A stretch of DNA of 64,000 nt from Casuarina equisetifolia (taxonomy: Eukaryota > Streptophyta > Magnoliopsida > Fagales > Casuarinaceae), in assembly GCA_028551475.1 (NCBI GenBank), contig CM052354.1, positions 30,341,258 through 30,405,257 of the forward strand, read 5' to 3'. Below are positions 1 to 11,539 of the stretch, in pieces. Within the stretch, counting starts at the first letter, position 1; each line of letters begins with the position of its first letter. The translations under genes were made by a program, and so were the position numbers. Below the pieces are notes generated by a model. The model did no database searches, had not been told where the DNA came from, and saw only the letters and a list, made by a program, of their open reading frames with translations.

Positions 1-1974
1 CGAATATCACCATGCATAGGTTCGCCAATTCCCAATGTGATTTTGTATGTCTGAGCTCCCTTACAGAATCTCCAATCACAAAACCGGCCCAAACCCAAAC
101 CCAAACCCAAAGTACGATGGGCGTCAGTACCCGAGCACCCAGATCCAGTCATGGCTGCTCCTTCCGATGGTTTACTCTGCCAAGAGAAGACTCCCATCCT
201 AGAATAAGACTCCCGTTCTAGATAAATTTTTAAGTATGATATGACCAATATATAATACTTTTTCCGTTATTCTTAACAAATAATGGATTCTCTCTAGTTT
301 GATTTATTTTTTGAGAACGGCTTTTTTAAGGTATATAGATCAAAATATACAAGTTTGGAAACCCAATCTTTGGGGTATCTTATGGCATAATAAAGTCCAT
401 TTGAAGGGTTAACCCCTAATTAACTAATGCAACTATTCTAATCAAATACCTAAATTAATAAATTATATAGAAGATTTTTTTTCTTGATTTGATTTTGATA
501 TTTACTTATAAAAAGTCAACTTATAAGTTATAAGTTATAAGAATATTTTTTACACTTAACTATTATTTAATTGTTATATTTTTTTAATGGAAGATTTTTA
601 CTCTCAACGTCTCTTTATAGGCCGATATATTTTAGGTTCAAAATTAAATAGGGAAGAATAGACACTCCTCCCGTATTGAATATATCTTAAAGATTCAAAG
701 CTAAATGGAAGTTGCAGCAAATTAATTTTGACTTTTAGCCTAATCGGAGTTGCTATTTTTAATCTCTTCCTACCAAAAGTCATAATATATAAACGAAAAG
801 AGTAAGACCGGAGTTGCTAATTGCAAGATCTTGAAGTCAACTTTCTTAAAGAGAGAAATTACAATTCAGAAACCAATCTCTTAAGGTGACTTGGTCTAAT
901 TAGAAAACAAGAACTCTGAAGAATTTGGTGTTACTTCGGCATCCATATTTGAATATTAAAAAATATGAGATTTTAATCCTAAATATATGAATTATTTGTG
1001 TTTCTAAAAATATTCCTTTAATATGACATATTGTGCAAATAACAACTGTAATTATATAGTTACATGGGGTGGAAATAATAAATTTTCACCTACCACTAAC
1101 ACTCACAAATTGGCAAACTAAAGTGTTCTTTTATAAGTTATAAACAATTGTGCAAGTACTAAAACTTTAAACTAATATTTAGTAAAAAAAAAAAAATTTT
1201 CTAACTTGTGAGTTCATTTTTATGCATTCAACTTTATGTCTATTTATGTGGTATCATAGCTTAAATTAATTTGCTTTAAATCTTATTCAACTCAAGCCAT
1301 TCAAACACATTTAATAAACTTAAGAGTGTTAATGACAAAAGTCCAACAAAAAAATGATTATTGAATAATATATAAATATTAATTTATTTCTTTAATTCAT
1401 GAGTGATTTTTTGAAAATACATTTTAAATCTATTTACAAACAAAATGCATTAAATCTAATAATTTTGTAAGTAATGTTGTGTTTTTCAATCAAATTATAA
1501 ACTAAAATTGTAGAAAATGCTAAGCATAAAACCAAAAAAAAAAAAAGAGAGATTAATATGAAGTTGCTTTCATGACTAGTATTACAATAAAATAATGTGA
1601 CGTACCATTTTAGTACTTGTTTAACTTGTATAAATATTCGTTTTTCTGTCAGTACTTCGTTATTTTCCTTAAAACTTTCATACCATCTATATCTTTAGTT
1701 CTAATGTACTATTAACTTTTCAAAGCATTTTTCTCTTGCTCATTCATTTTTTTGCATTTTTGTTTATGATTTTTGTCACACCCTATGGATTATGGATATA
1801 ATTAGATATCAAATGCCAACTAGCAAACACAATTAAATTATAGAGTTTAAAATATAACTATTTACTAAATAAAAATCAAAGTAAAAAATTTAAAAGAACA
1901 AAAAGTTTTGTATTTAATAAACACTATTAACTAGGTTTTAATCTCTAAAAAATTCATTATTCGTTTTTATTAAA
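1..1974. other. AT-rich intergenic DNA, no gene seen
   Basis: Highly AT-rich sequence with short A/T runs and no convincing open frame, splice pattern or RNA gene. Near 90-112 a hexamer AAACCC is repeated about four times. The one open frame near the left edge (12-221) shows no recognisable family. Confidence 0.6.
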
Positions 1975-1978
1975 TAGT

Positions 1979-2060
1979 TGTATGGAGGACTTTGCTAAGT
2001 GATTAAAGACACTTAGCCAAACCGACTGAGGGTTCAAATCCCCTTTCATTTCCCATGTGC
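1979..2060 (+). repeat. tRNA-like SINE head (putative)
   Basis: A box-A-like segment (TTGCTAAGTGATT, near 1992) is followed about 27 bases later by a perfect B-box match (GGTTCAAATCC, 2031-2041). This is the spacing of an internal RNA polymerase III promoter. The sequence does not fold as a complete tRNA with a clear acceptor stem and is followed by T/A-rich DNA, so a tRNA-derived SINE fragment is more likely than a functional tRNA gene. Confidence 0.4.
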
Positions 2061-2224
2061 GTGCATCTTGTTTTAAAAAATGCTTTTTTTAAAAAAAGAT
2101 AAAAAAATATATTAAAAAAAACCAAAAAAAAACAAGTCTATTAAATAGTCTTATTTCATAACCTAAAACAATAGAATATAGAATATTCAAAACATATAAG
2201 AAAAATAAAAACAAACAAACAAAC

Positions 2225-2445
2225 ACATCGGGACCTGAAGTTTCGTACCAAACCCAAGAGGCGAGGGAAAACCATTCTCCCATCTTCTCTTCTCCCTTTC
2301 TTCCGAGCAGAGTAGCGTCTTCGCTAATTGAAGAGGTTTCCAGGACTCGATCCTGTCTCTCTCCGTCACTCGAGAGTTTGGGTTTTATCTGCATTCCGAG
2401 CCGCTTTGGCGCGGAATCCTAATCCGAATAAATCCTTTGAGGTAC
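2225..2445 (+). promoter_or_regulatory. GC-richer leader-like block with splice-donor motif
   Basis: A pyrimidine-rich, GC-richer block stands out from the AT-rich flanks and ends in TTTGAG|GTACGG, a plausible 5' splice site near 2440. It looks like a non-coding first exon of a plus-strand transcript, but I could not link it to a recognisable coding sequence downstream. It could also be part of an LTR leader belonging to the copia remnant next to it. Confidence 0.25.
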
Positions 2446-3087
2446 GGACTTTGAAGCGTGGGTTGTGTTTTAATTTTCGATGCTTTTTCTTGGATATTCG
2501 AGCTTGATTGTACGACTCTATTATAGTGGCGTTTTTATTTTTCATGATTTTCATCCATAATGCGTAGATGTTTACAATATTTAGGCTTAAATTTATCTGT
2601 AACAGTGTCAATATCTTTTTTCCACGGTCTCTTGCGCTTTAATTGTGTCTTAAGGACAAATTTTAGGTAAATCTGGATTGTATGACTATCTTTTTGGTTC
2701 TGGATTCTTCTTTTGGTCCAGGGAATCATTTCTACTGCCCTTCTTGTTGTGGAAGAAAAAGATCATTGTTCTCTATCTGTAAATTGTTAGTCTTCTTGTG
2801 AATCGTTCCGGTGTTACTAATTTTTTCCTAGTAGTCCCCGTGGTAAAAGAAGAAAAGCGAGAACTGAGAGAAGAAAAGCTCTGAGGCTCTTTCCTACATT
2901 AACTCATAGAGTGAATCGATACTTACAGCTGATCCTTTGGGTCATTTAAATAGATATATAGAGTAAGGGAGAGAAAGGTAAAATATCTACGCAATTTTTA
3001 TAACAAAGCGAGAATACAGGACAGAAATGGGGAGAAAATGTTTTGTGAGAGTCATGTGGTTGCAACTGTATGTGGGGATGCGGCTCG

Positions 3088-3395
3088 CTAAGTCGTGATC
3101 TGACTTGGGGCTGAGGTGTCTGTGATGTTAGTGAAGCGGCATCGTTCTGTAGAGTTGTGGGTGTGATCATGCAGCTCGTCCTTATGGCAATCTTTTTCAG
3201 TCCCCTTCAAACTTGGAATAGGGATAATGCTGAGTTTGCAGCGGAAAGACTGGAAGCTGGATTTAGCTAGGGGCTTTATTAAAGCATCACCAAGCCGTCG
3301 AGAGGTTGGAATATGTCTTGTGATGAGTAGGTTAAGCACAACTTTTTTGCGCATAAAGTGGAAGTCTATTTCCACGTGTTTTGTAGGAGTCTAAA
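3088..3395 (-). mobile_element. Ty1/copia retrotransposon remnant (RNase H end of pol)
   Basis: Translated on the minus strand, the segment carries the typical end of a copia RNase H domain: a KHVEIDFHF-like motif near 3350-3390, then a degenerate TRH(I/V)PT...DALIKPL stretch and SFQSFRCKL. Upstream pol domains are absent, so the element is truncated near 3395. The lower-coordinate flank (about 2500-3090) may include a worn 3' LTR, but its borders are not visible. It is a non-functional fragment. Confidence 0.65.
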
Positions 3396-3399
3396 TTCT

Positions 3400-6075
3400 A
3401 GTTGATTTCAAATATGGGATTGAGTAGTTTTAGGGAATGGTTAAAGCCCAGTCACTTTAGGAATTTAAAACCTAGTTGTTTTAAGAATCCAAAATCTATT
3501 CATATTGAGCTAAGAATTATGTTATAAATAAAGGATAAAAGGGAAGGGTAGAGTCACGCTTATTAAAGAAATTGAAATCTTGACTTGGCCTCTATAATTG
3601 AAGAAGCTTTAAGTTTTCAATCTTAATAAGTTGTGTGTTGCTTTCTTCTTATAAGTTCTTATTCTGTTTAAGTTTTAATATAATTTGGTATTTTGTATTC
3701 TTTAGTGTTTACTTTGATTCTAAAAACACAACCCTAGTCCCAGGGTTGTGATAGATTTGTAGTTAGTGTGGATTTGCTCTCTTTGAGATTATGGTTTTTG
3801 TTGCTTGTATGAGGCCATGTTCTTTTATTGTGATTTTCAGAAAATGTCTGACATTTCCTATTAAACTCTTTTAATTGATTGTTTCATTGCTTATTGCAAT
3901 TTTAAATGTCTTTCAACAGTTGTTGGTTTTTTAAGGTTTTGTTCTCGCATCTATATTCATTCTTTGCCTCTTCCCTTGGGTTTCTCAACAGATTGCTCAT
4001 GGCATCTTGTTGTTTTGTGTGCCTCACAAGCATTGCTTTGCTGCTATTGTTCTTGTTGTTTTTGGAATTTAAGCTATTGCTTCAAATGCTTGTAGAAATG
4101 GATGGAATAAAAGATGATCCGAAAGAAAACGGTACGCAATAGGCAGTTCTTGTTGCTGATTCATTTGGCTTTGAAAATTAAGCACCAAGCAGTCCAAATT
4201 CTTTTGATATTGAGCTTTTTTTCTAACAAATGAACCATTTATTTAGTTCCTATAGACTACAGGGACATGACAATTATGAAACATAAAGATGTAGAGCTTT
4301 TCCACCTAATGCAAAGGATAAGCTTCAATGATAGCACATAAAGTGTTCTAAGTTCTTGACTCCTATACAATCCATTTGCTTTTTGCCTTATAGCATTGGA
4401 AATCACAAAATAACACAGAAAAGAAAGAAAACATAAAGCGAATAACCAAGTTTACGAGGTACAAATTTCACTTGGAGGGCAGTGTGGAATTGATTGGAAC
4501 GTTTCTATATGGACTTGAGAGAGGTCCTTTCATCTTGAATCACAAGAGAATACCTTCTAATGATGATCTGGAATGTGTGGAATCAACAGTAAAAGGAATA
4601 TTTTATTTGTATTTTATTTAAATTTTCATATTTTGTGATCAAGTTTTTTTTTTGCCTGAGTCTTCAGACCTGATTTGATCTTAGGTTCAGTTGTTCGAAA
4701 AATATTGAAGCTCTTTGGGAGATATCTTGAAATACCACCTAGCGTTCACCAATATCTGCAAAAGTAGTGTCTCTTGGGCCTCGGTGGAAGAAGCTTGTAT
4801 AGCTGCTTGTAGTGGCTAGGAATTAAGCTATTTGCAACCTACCTATTAAGGATATAGTGCTTAATTAAAAAATAAATGTTAATTTTTAGAAACTACAGTG
4901 TGATAAAAGTGTAAACTCCTTTGAAATGCTAATTTTTACTTGTGAATGTTTTTAATCATGCTAAGATTGGCCTTGAACTTATAAGACATTAAAAGCTTAT
5001 TTCATATTAGTTGACATTTCCATATGAATTTCCTTATGCAACAGATTATGTTCTTTGTTGATTTTTTGGATTTGAAATTCTCAGCTCGGCCTAAGGCAAA
5101 ACCAATGCTTCTTTCATGGTAGCATCTTCTTGGAAGTTGAACTTCCAAACTCAACCTTGATATAACTTTTGTGGGGGCTTCGGTGAATTGTATTTTTTTT
5201 TTCTGTTGTCTTTTAAATTAGTATTGGTATCATTGTTTTATTTTGTAGTGGTACTGTTTCTAAAAGACTATTTTGTTGATAGCAATTGCAGAGACTTGAC
5301 AAATTTGAGATTAAAGAATCTAACAAATTTCTGCTGATTATTCAGAAGCTTTAGAATCATAGTTGCTTCCATATACGACTATTAAGTCTCTTTGTATGAG
5401 GGAAGAGGAAGGATGTTAAGCACTTAAGAATAAAGAATGATTTGATAGGGATCTAAACAGCTGGTTTGTCTTCCGGTCAACCTTAATGCGTGTTTTCTTG
5501 GCAGTACGTTCACAAAGTTAGAGGGCCCTCTCCAGTTTCAGTTTAGGCAGAATACCTCCTGTGCATTATATTATTGAGCAGTTGCTTAGCATTTGAGTCC
5601 ATTGCTGGAGAAGACGAAGCAGAAGGCTGTTATGGACCTCTTACTGTGTCTAAATACACGTCTTCCAAACAGGGTCATGTGGGGATCATGTTACCAAAGG
5701 TGCTTAGACGTGGGACACCCATTCTATTCTTACCATATTTCACACCTCACTTTTTCCGCTGAGCCTCACACTTGCATATGCTTTCGGGAAGTCCAGTTTT
5801 CATTCCTCCAGCTTTTACCCCAGTGAACCTACGGCAAGAAATGGAAACAACTCCGTTTTCGGTGATCTATGGGCTCCCAAGTACAGGTTGGCTATTAAAT
5901 AGTGTGATCAGGTGTAAATATGTTAATGAATATAAAGCTTACCAAATATGATGCTATTGCAGGTATTAGGATCCTATTATATTTTTTGTATATTCCATAC
6001 ATTATTTCTTATATTCATTGTAATTATTTGGATTCCTTATTTAAATGTTTAAAGGTTTGTTTTTCATATGTACAG
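3400..6075. other. Intergenic DNA with unassigned exon-like open frames
   Basis: No gene is recognised. Two stretches look more protein-like than their surroundings on the plus strand. One is open without stops from about 4393 to 4620 and includes the residues GSVELIGTFLYGLERGPF. The other is around 5574-5760, with ESIAGEDEAEGCYGPLTVSK. A short exon-like piece at 4099-4131 ends in a GTACGC donor. No family could be assigned, so these may be pieces of a decayed gene or chance frames. Confidence 0.3.
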
Positions 6076-6079
6076 TAGG

Positions 6080-6400
6080 CATAGGACATTGAGAGGAAGG
6101 AGGTCAATGACAAATTTGACAAAATTTGTCACAAATTGGATGCCAGATTTGATCAACTTCAGAGGGTAATCCTGGGAATGTTTTCCCAACATGAAGCAAA
6201 AGAAAAGGCCAAGACTTCGGAGCAATCATCAGAGAAGGAAGATGACGTTATGGTGGACAATATGGGTGTCTTCCCAAAAAGACAACGTTGCAGTAGGAGA
6301 CAACATTGGGATGGGAATTGACGTCACAGTGAAATACAACGTTGCAGTGGAAGATGACGTTGTGGCATATAGCGTTGCCGTGGATAGTGAATTCGACTGA
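6080..6400 (+). repeat. Possible gag-like fragment plus degenerate GTTGCAGTGG minisatellite
   Basis: The plus-strand frame 6136-6321 starts with a charged, coiled-coil-like segment (MDARFDQLQRVILGMFSQH) resembling the N-terminus of plant retrotransposon gag polyproteins; this resemblance is weak. From about 6243 to 6390 a short motif, roughly ACGTTGCAGTGG, recurs with variation, so the +2 frame (6191-6400) reads as repeated VAV/D-type peptides. It is best regarded as a minisatellite within a degraded element. Confidence 0.3.
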
Positions 6401-6417
6401 ATCGATAGTTGAATCAC

Positions 6418-6476
6418 TTAAATATTTATACTCAAATATCATGTTTTTAAAAAGGAAAGAATACACCTCTGGTAAA
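6418..6476 (+). repeat. 59-bp perfect direct repeat, left copy
   Basis: Identical to 7382-7440 by direct reading. The two copies lie in the same orientation, start-to-start 964 bp apart, and enclose 905 bp. Confidence 0.85.
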
Positions 6477-7381
6477 ATCTTCTTTTGATAAAATATGTTT
6501 TTTATTATAAATATGTGAATTTATTTATCAAAAAATAAGAATGTAAAAAAACTTAAGAATATATCTCAATATTACAATTTATTTAAAAAAATTAAATTTA
6601 TTTAAGAAATTTTAATATTTCTAAATAAAAATTTTCTTCTACGTATTACTTTCTTAATTTTAATTAATTAAATCAGTATTTCAACAATTTTATTTTAAAA
6701 AAATATAGGTCTTTAAGGATTGAAAAAAAATTATAAACTAACAACAAATTTAATCATTGATTAAATTATGTATTAGTTTAACATTTGATTGTTGAGTCAA
6801 CTCATAAACATTTAAGGATTTTGTTGAAGTTCACAATACAATCCATTTAAAGTCAACAATTGTCTTAGGTTTTAAATATCCTTTCTACAGCCCAAAATTA
6901 TATAGCAATGTTACTCTAGCTCTCTATTAGAAAGCTCACTTTTCACCTTAAAATCGGTTTGCAAAAAAGGGGAATAATTTCACATGTAGAGTTTACAATA
7001 TGCTAGAATATTGACAAATTGTGGCATATCTAGATTAGAATATCCCTATTGCTCTGACTTAGATCACTTGGATCTCAATTGGGCTGACACACTTAAGCCC
7101 CCTTTACACCAAGCCTTTTAACCTTGGGCCTCCGTGTGCAACCCTTCACAAAGGTTGGTCTAATCCCCACCTGGGCTCTCTCACAGGTCACTCGGGCCAG
7201 GCCCCCAAGGGCTTACCTTCTCAACCACACACACCAACATCCTTAAGAATTAAGTATTTGACTTAAAATCTACACTCTCGTATCACTTTAAAAGACTTTT
7301 TTGTTTTTCATAAGATTAATATGTACCAAAGAGAAATACCTTCATAATATATTAAACAAAACATAAAATATAGATATGAGT
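6477..7381. other. Segment enclosed by the 59-bp repeats
   Basis: It is AT-rich on the left. A GC-richer patch at about 7060-7220 is rich in GGGCC/GGCCC words and resembles dispersed plant repeat DNA. No open frame is recognised. An insertion or a local duplication would both explain the matching flanks. Confidence 0.4.
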
Positions 7382-7440
7382 TTAAATATTTATACTCAAA
7401 TATCATGTTTTTAAAAAGGAAAGAATACACCTCTGGTAAA
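7382..7440 (+). repeat. 59-bp perfect direct repeat, right copy
   Basis: Identical to 6418-6476. The match stops abruptly at 7440/7441. Confidence 0.85.
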
Positions 7441-8847
7441 TGGCAAATAGACGATGCCAGAGTCATCCAGGGCCTTCCCTATGTTGTCCATGGAGCCACA
7501 TCGTTAGTTGGCAAAAGTGTCCCGAAATAATTGCTGGTCAATCTGGGGAAGGCCCACCAAGAGCAGGCTTTTTCTTGCTTTGGTTACCAATTGCCATTGA
7601 AGGACCATCATCATAATTGCAATTGCAGCTTCTTTTTTCATGTGATGAGGGAGATCTCAACGAGGTAATTCAAGCCTTAACTAGTGTCTGCCATTTATGA
7701 GTTTGTAGTACAATTGATGGTCATCCTGATAAACTATTTCATGATTAAATGGTGTCATGCTCTAAATCTCATATGACCCACTGAAAAAAAAAAAAAGAAT
7801 AGATTTCTAAATCTATCTTATCTCGGGTTTGAACAACTTTCCTGCCCTCCAAACATCCCATTGTAGGTTTGAACAACTCTTCTCCCATTAAAAGTATATT
7901 GTCCGAGACTTAAACCCTTTTTCCTATCCTTTTTGCTTCTTTTTAGAAGGAGCATCATCTACTTGATCTCGAGGCAGTTGTCATGTTTGTGAAATCCACG
8001 GCAAGCCTCGACACAAAGAATAATGCCTCAAAATGTTCATCCTATTCAAAGCTGCGTGCATTTTCTTTGATGCATTTTAAGCCCTCTTCATGGAGAAATT
8101 CTTGAAATCTCCCCCATAAACAACTCAGAAACTTCAATAACCGTAACAAATATAGCTTATTGCACAGTTATCCACAGTGTAATTCCCTTCAGATCAATTA
8201 AAAAAAGCAGATGGACACACCTCTCGAGGACTTTCTTTGATAATCACTTACACGATGACTTTCTTTCTCCAAAGCATTTGATAATGTAGTTTGAAACTTA
8301 CAGTCCTCTGTATATGGTTCCTATATGAGAATAGCTAGATTCTATAAACACATCCCCATGTACCTAACTTATTTGAATGATTTTAGATTTGACATCTGAT
8401 GGGTAATTCGGGTGTGTACAATAATGGAAAAAAAAAAAACTTATGTTCTCCAATTGTAGAGTACTGCATCCATTTTTCTGGTGTTATTTGACAAAATGCC
8501 ATCACAAATCAATTGGATTATCCTTTTCTTTCGGACAACAGTGGTATATTTCAAAATTTTCAGAGTCGAACGAGGTGAGAGGACAGTTTATCAACGGTAA
8601 AGTTTCGGGAAGGCCCACTTCACTACTGCTATTATGTTGTCATCAGACATTTCGTGACCTTTCGGGAATCCAATGGCTGATGGACATCACATCTGCATGC
8701 AGAAGTTCAAAGCAGTGGAACCCAAGAAAAAAGCATTGTTGTCTGCCGGACGGCAAACAAGCTTGCTTTATGAACGTTGCTTTTCCGGGAATAGGTGTTA
8801 AAAGAGCAGAAAATTTATGACATCTGACGAAAATCCTATTGACATAA
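7441..8847. other. Intergenic region downstream of the AGP31-like gene
   Basis: No gene is assigned. The plus-strand open frame 8443-8820 (125 codons) has no recognisable family and lies just beyond the 3' end of the AGP31-like gene, which is transcribed towards it. It is most likely non-coding. Confidence 0.4.
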
Positions 8848-8853
8848 TTTATT
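8848..8853 (-). terminator. Candidate polyadenylation signal of the AGP31-like gene
   Basis: AATAAA on the minus strand, about 105 bases past the stop codon at 8958, in an AT-rich 3' flank. The position is right for a plant near-upstream element, but the hexamer alone is weak evidence. Confidence 0.4.
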
Positions 8854-8957
8854 ATAGCTCGAGCAACACGATACCCAGATCACAAACTGCATTACAACAA
8901 TGCTGGAAAATGCTAAATCATAAGTGGAAACATAGAGACGATACACGCTTGAAGAGC

Positions 8958-10309
8958 TTAGCGAGGGCATTTGGGTTCGAAGGCGAAGGGTCCGACGCTG
9001 TAGAGGATGAATGGAAGCTTGTTCGCCTCGTATGGCTTATCCGGCCTGAGGATGGAACCGACGAGACCACCGTGGAAGTTGGATGGCTTGTTGCAGGAGT
9101 TCAGCGGCGACGAGACGACGAAGACCTTGCACTTGTGGGATGCGTAGGAGGTGATGGTCTTGGGGGCCTGGATGAAGAAGTAGCCATTCTTGTCGGCCTT
9201 AGCTGTGACGATCTGTGGGCGCTTGGTGTTGTTGCACTGTAGCTTCACTGTGGCACCTGTCAAGAGAAACGCCAAAATAATGAGAAGGGATGCTCATACG
9301 GAAAGGGTGATGTCATGATAATGATACAACTGCTTTAGCTTTGTCAGTCACGGACACAGAAGGGGGAAGCCATGATGGCAACTTATTTTCAGAGGTACGA
9401 CACATTTGCTTTTAACAGAGAAAGAGGAAACAAGTAGTTGGTAGTGCCAATGTGTGATCAGTGTCAATAGCTGTACCGTTCTGCAGAGAACCGATTCGTT
9501 TCAGAGAGTATCCTAAGGAGTATTCACAGTGGAAGACAATGTAATGCTGCTTTTGTGAAAAGATTTGAGTTAAATGAAGAACAAAAACAACCATTGATCT
9601 TGTATTTTGAGGAAAGTTTAGAACTTTTTGCGAAAAAATCATGTATTGTGACTAGGAAATGAGATGGTCCGTAAAGGTATGGAACTTTGGACAAACCAGG
9701 AATCGGTGTGGCTCCCAAGAGGGTGTCGACTCCGGCGTACTTGCAGGACTTGCAATAAACAACGCCTTGAACGGCGACATAGCTCCTCCGTACAGGCTGG
9801 CCTTTGTGGAAAGGGGGTGGAGGAACTGGCGGGTGAGCAGGGGCGTACACTGGAGGCTTAACAGGAGGGTACGTCGGGGGCTTAACTGGAGGGTGTGGCG
9901 GGGGCTTCACAGGGGGGTACACTGGGGGCTTAACGGGTGGGTGCATCGGGGGCTTAACCGGAGGGTATACGGGGGGATAAACTGGTGGCTTTACTGGGGG
10001 ATGAACCGGTGGCTTTACTGGGGGATGAACCGGGGGGTGGCCGTGGTGGTGGTGGTGGTGGTGGTGGTTCTGAGGGGGGTGTGCTGGGGGGTGAGCAGGT
10101 GGGTAGCTAGGAGGGTGGACAGGTGGGTGGACTCCAGGGTGGCCAGGGGGTGGAGCATGGTGGTGATGGTGGCGTTGGTGGTGGCCAGGGGCCTCCGCCG
10201 GTGGCGGAACTGGCGGCAGAGGCTTGAGAACTTCAGCAAACACACTGAAGCAGCAAACCAGGAGCACAGAGAGCTGCAAAAGCAGAACTCCTTTACTTCC
10301 GGAACCCAT
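8958..10309 (-). CDS. His/Pro-rich cell-wall protein with C-terminal Ole e 1/PAC domain (AGP31-like)
   Basis: Exon 1 is 9697-10309 and exon 2 is 8958-9256; the intron 9257-9696 has GT/AG ends in phase 1 and the split codon gives Gly205. The product has 303 residues. Order: signal peptide (about 1-25, ending SVFA), a His-rich part (HHQRHHHHH near 43-51 and eight His at 82-89), many HPPV/KPPV/YPPV repeats to about residue 165, then a Cys domain. That domain has six Cys (YCKSCKY, LQCNN, HKCKV, NSCNK, PKCPR), as in AGP30/AGP31-type proteins. Members of this family are secreted, hydroxylated and O-glycosylated, and are thought to bind wall pectins or other polysaccharides. The start ATG at 10309 is followed directly by the signal peptide and a TATA box lies 68 bp upstream. 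Family assignment is firm; orthology to a specific AGP is inferred. Confidence 0.93.
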
Positions 10310-10376
10310 TTTTCACTGAGCTTTTCTGGCTCTAAACAACCTACACTTTGATAAAATGGTCCTCCCAAGGGAACCA

Positions 10377-10383
10377 ATTTATA
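10377..10383 (-). promoter_or_regulatory. TATA box of the AGP31-like gene
   Basis: TATAAAT on the minus strand, 68 bp upstream of the ATG at 10309. This places the transcription start near 10345-10350 and predicts a short leader. Confidence 0.6.
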
Positions 10384-10399
10384 GGACTCTAAGCCCTGG

Positions 10400-11270
10400 C
10401 TTCTGCTCTTTTTCTTGAAAAGTGCTCCTTTGCTGTAAAATCCGGTGGGCCATGGCATTTTTATATCACAACTTGTATGTAAAAGCCCTGAGTAAAATTG
10501 GTCCAAGGGTCACATGCTGCTAGGAAGGTTGAAGTTTCCAAGGTCATCGATGGACGAACCCATTCCATTTCTTATAAAATGATATTGTCAACCTCTCTCT
10601 TATAGCTAATCAAAGCTCTTTTTGTTCAAAAGATACAATCTTGGTAAAAAAAAAAAAAATGGTTATTTTTTTGAGCTTTCAGCCCTTGGTTGAAGTTAAA
10701 AAGAAAAAAGAAAAAGCAACAGTTAAAAAAAAAAGTGATAAAGACAGCAGGGGATAGATCGGCCGAAGGGTGAAAAAGCAGATGGATAAGTGAGAATCTT
10801 GTGGGTAACAAGGAGTCAGTCTGTTTTTCACTTTTTACTGACTGTTCTGCTGCGTGTGGTTCATAGGGTGCTCTTTTGATTTGAATTTATTCACCTTGGG
10901 GAAGATGTTGTGGAAGAAGACAAGGGAGTCGGGACAAAACTGGGGGAGCCTGACCACCGAACCTTAAATGGCCGTTGCCCTGTGAAGTGGGGCAACGTTC
11001 ATGGCAGCGGAGTAATTCAAAGTTTGAGTCAATTGTGTTGGACATTTATGCATTTTCACGTTCCAATGACATAGGACATTTATTCATTTTCACATTCAAA
11101 TGACATAATTTTGAAGGAGCTATGTATGTTATCTTACAAAAGAGGTTTGATTAATATTTGAGCAGTATAGGTTATGGATTTCTATAATGTGGACTTTTTA
11201 TGCAGGTGGACATACCTAATATCATATTTGGAATCAAGATATTTTAGACAATGTCTACTTTTAATGAGTT
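10400..11270. other. Upstream region of the AGP31-like gene, no second gene seen
   Basis: Promoter-proximal sequence followed by AT-rich DNA. Several A-runs occur (10645-10740). No open frame or RNA gene is supported. Confidence 0.5.
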
Positions 11271-11369
11271 AAATACTTATCAACAAATGTATAACTTTTA
11301 AATAATATCTAATAAAATTTTTCTTCTCAATTTATGAACTTTGTGTAGATGGAGTGTTATTATGTGCAA

Positions 11370-11530
11370 TAAAAAAGTTTTACATCAAATATATGATTCT
11401 TTGTGATAAAATTAAATTAAAAAAAATATCCTTTTAACTTTTAAATTAATTTTTAATTTAAATTTTTAGACTTTTTACATAATATTAAAGTTCAAGTTAA
11501 ATTTATTTTATCCATTTTATTGATATTTAA
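11370..11530 (+). repeat. Degenerate unit of a ~175-bp dispersed repeat
   Basis: Contains a stretch (near 11480-11520, around AAAGTTCAAGTTAAATTT) that matches the repeat units at 12.3-12.9 kb (AAGTTCAAATTAAATTTG near 12420), including the preceding ACATRATAT word. Similarity is visible by eye but divergent. Confidence 0.4.
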
Positions 11531-11539
11531 AATTAATTT

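Noticed and set aside
90-112. AAACCC hexamer run, telomere-like
   Set aside because: Only about four units, and the plant telomere unit is the heptamer AAACCCT; too short and off-pattern for an interstitial telomere.
8443-8820. 125-codon plus-strand frame
   Set aside because: No recognisable motif, no promoter or splice context; it converges on the 3' end of the AGP31-like gene.
9659-10351. 230-codon plus-strand open frame rich in Trp, Arg and Val
   Set aside because: It is the exact antisense of the Pro/His-rich exon of the AGP31-like gene; the long frame results from that repeat's codon pattern.
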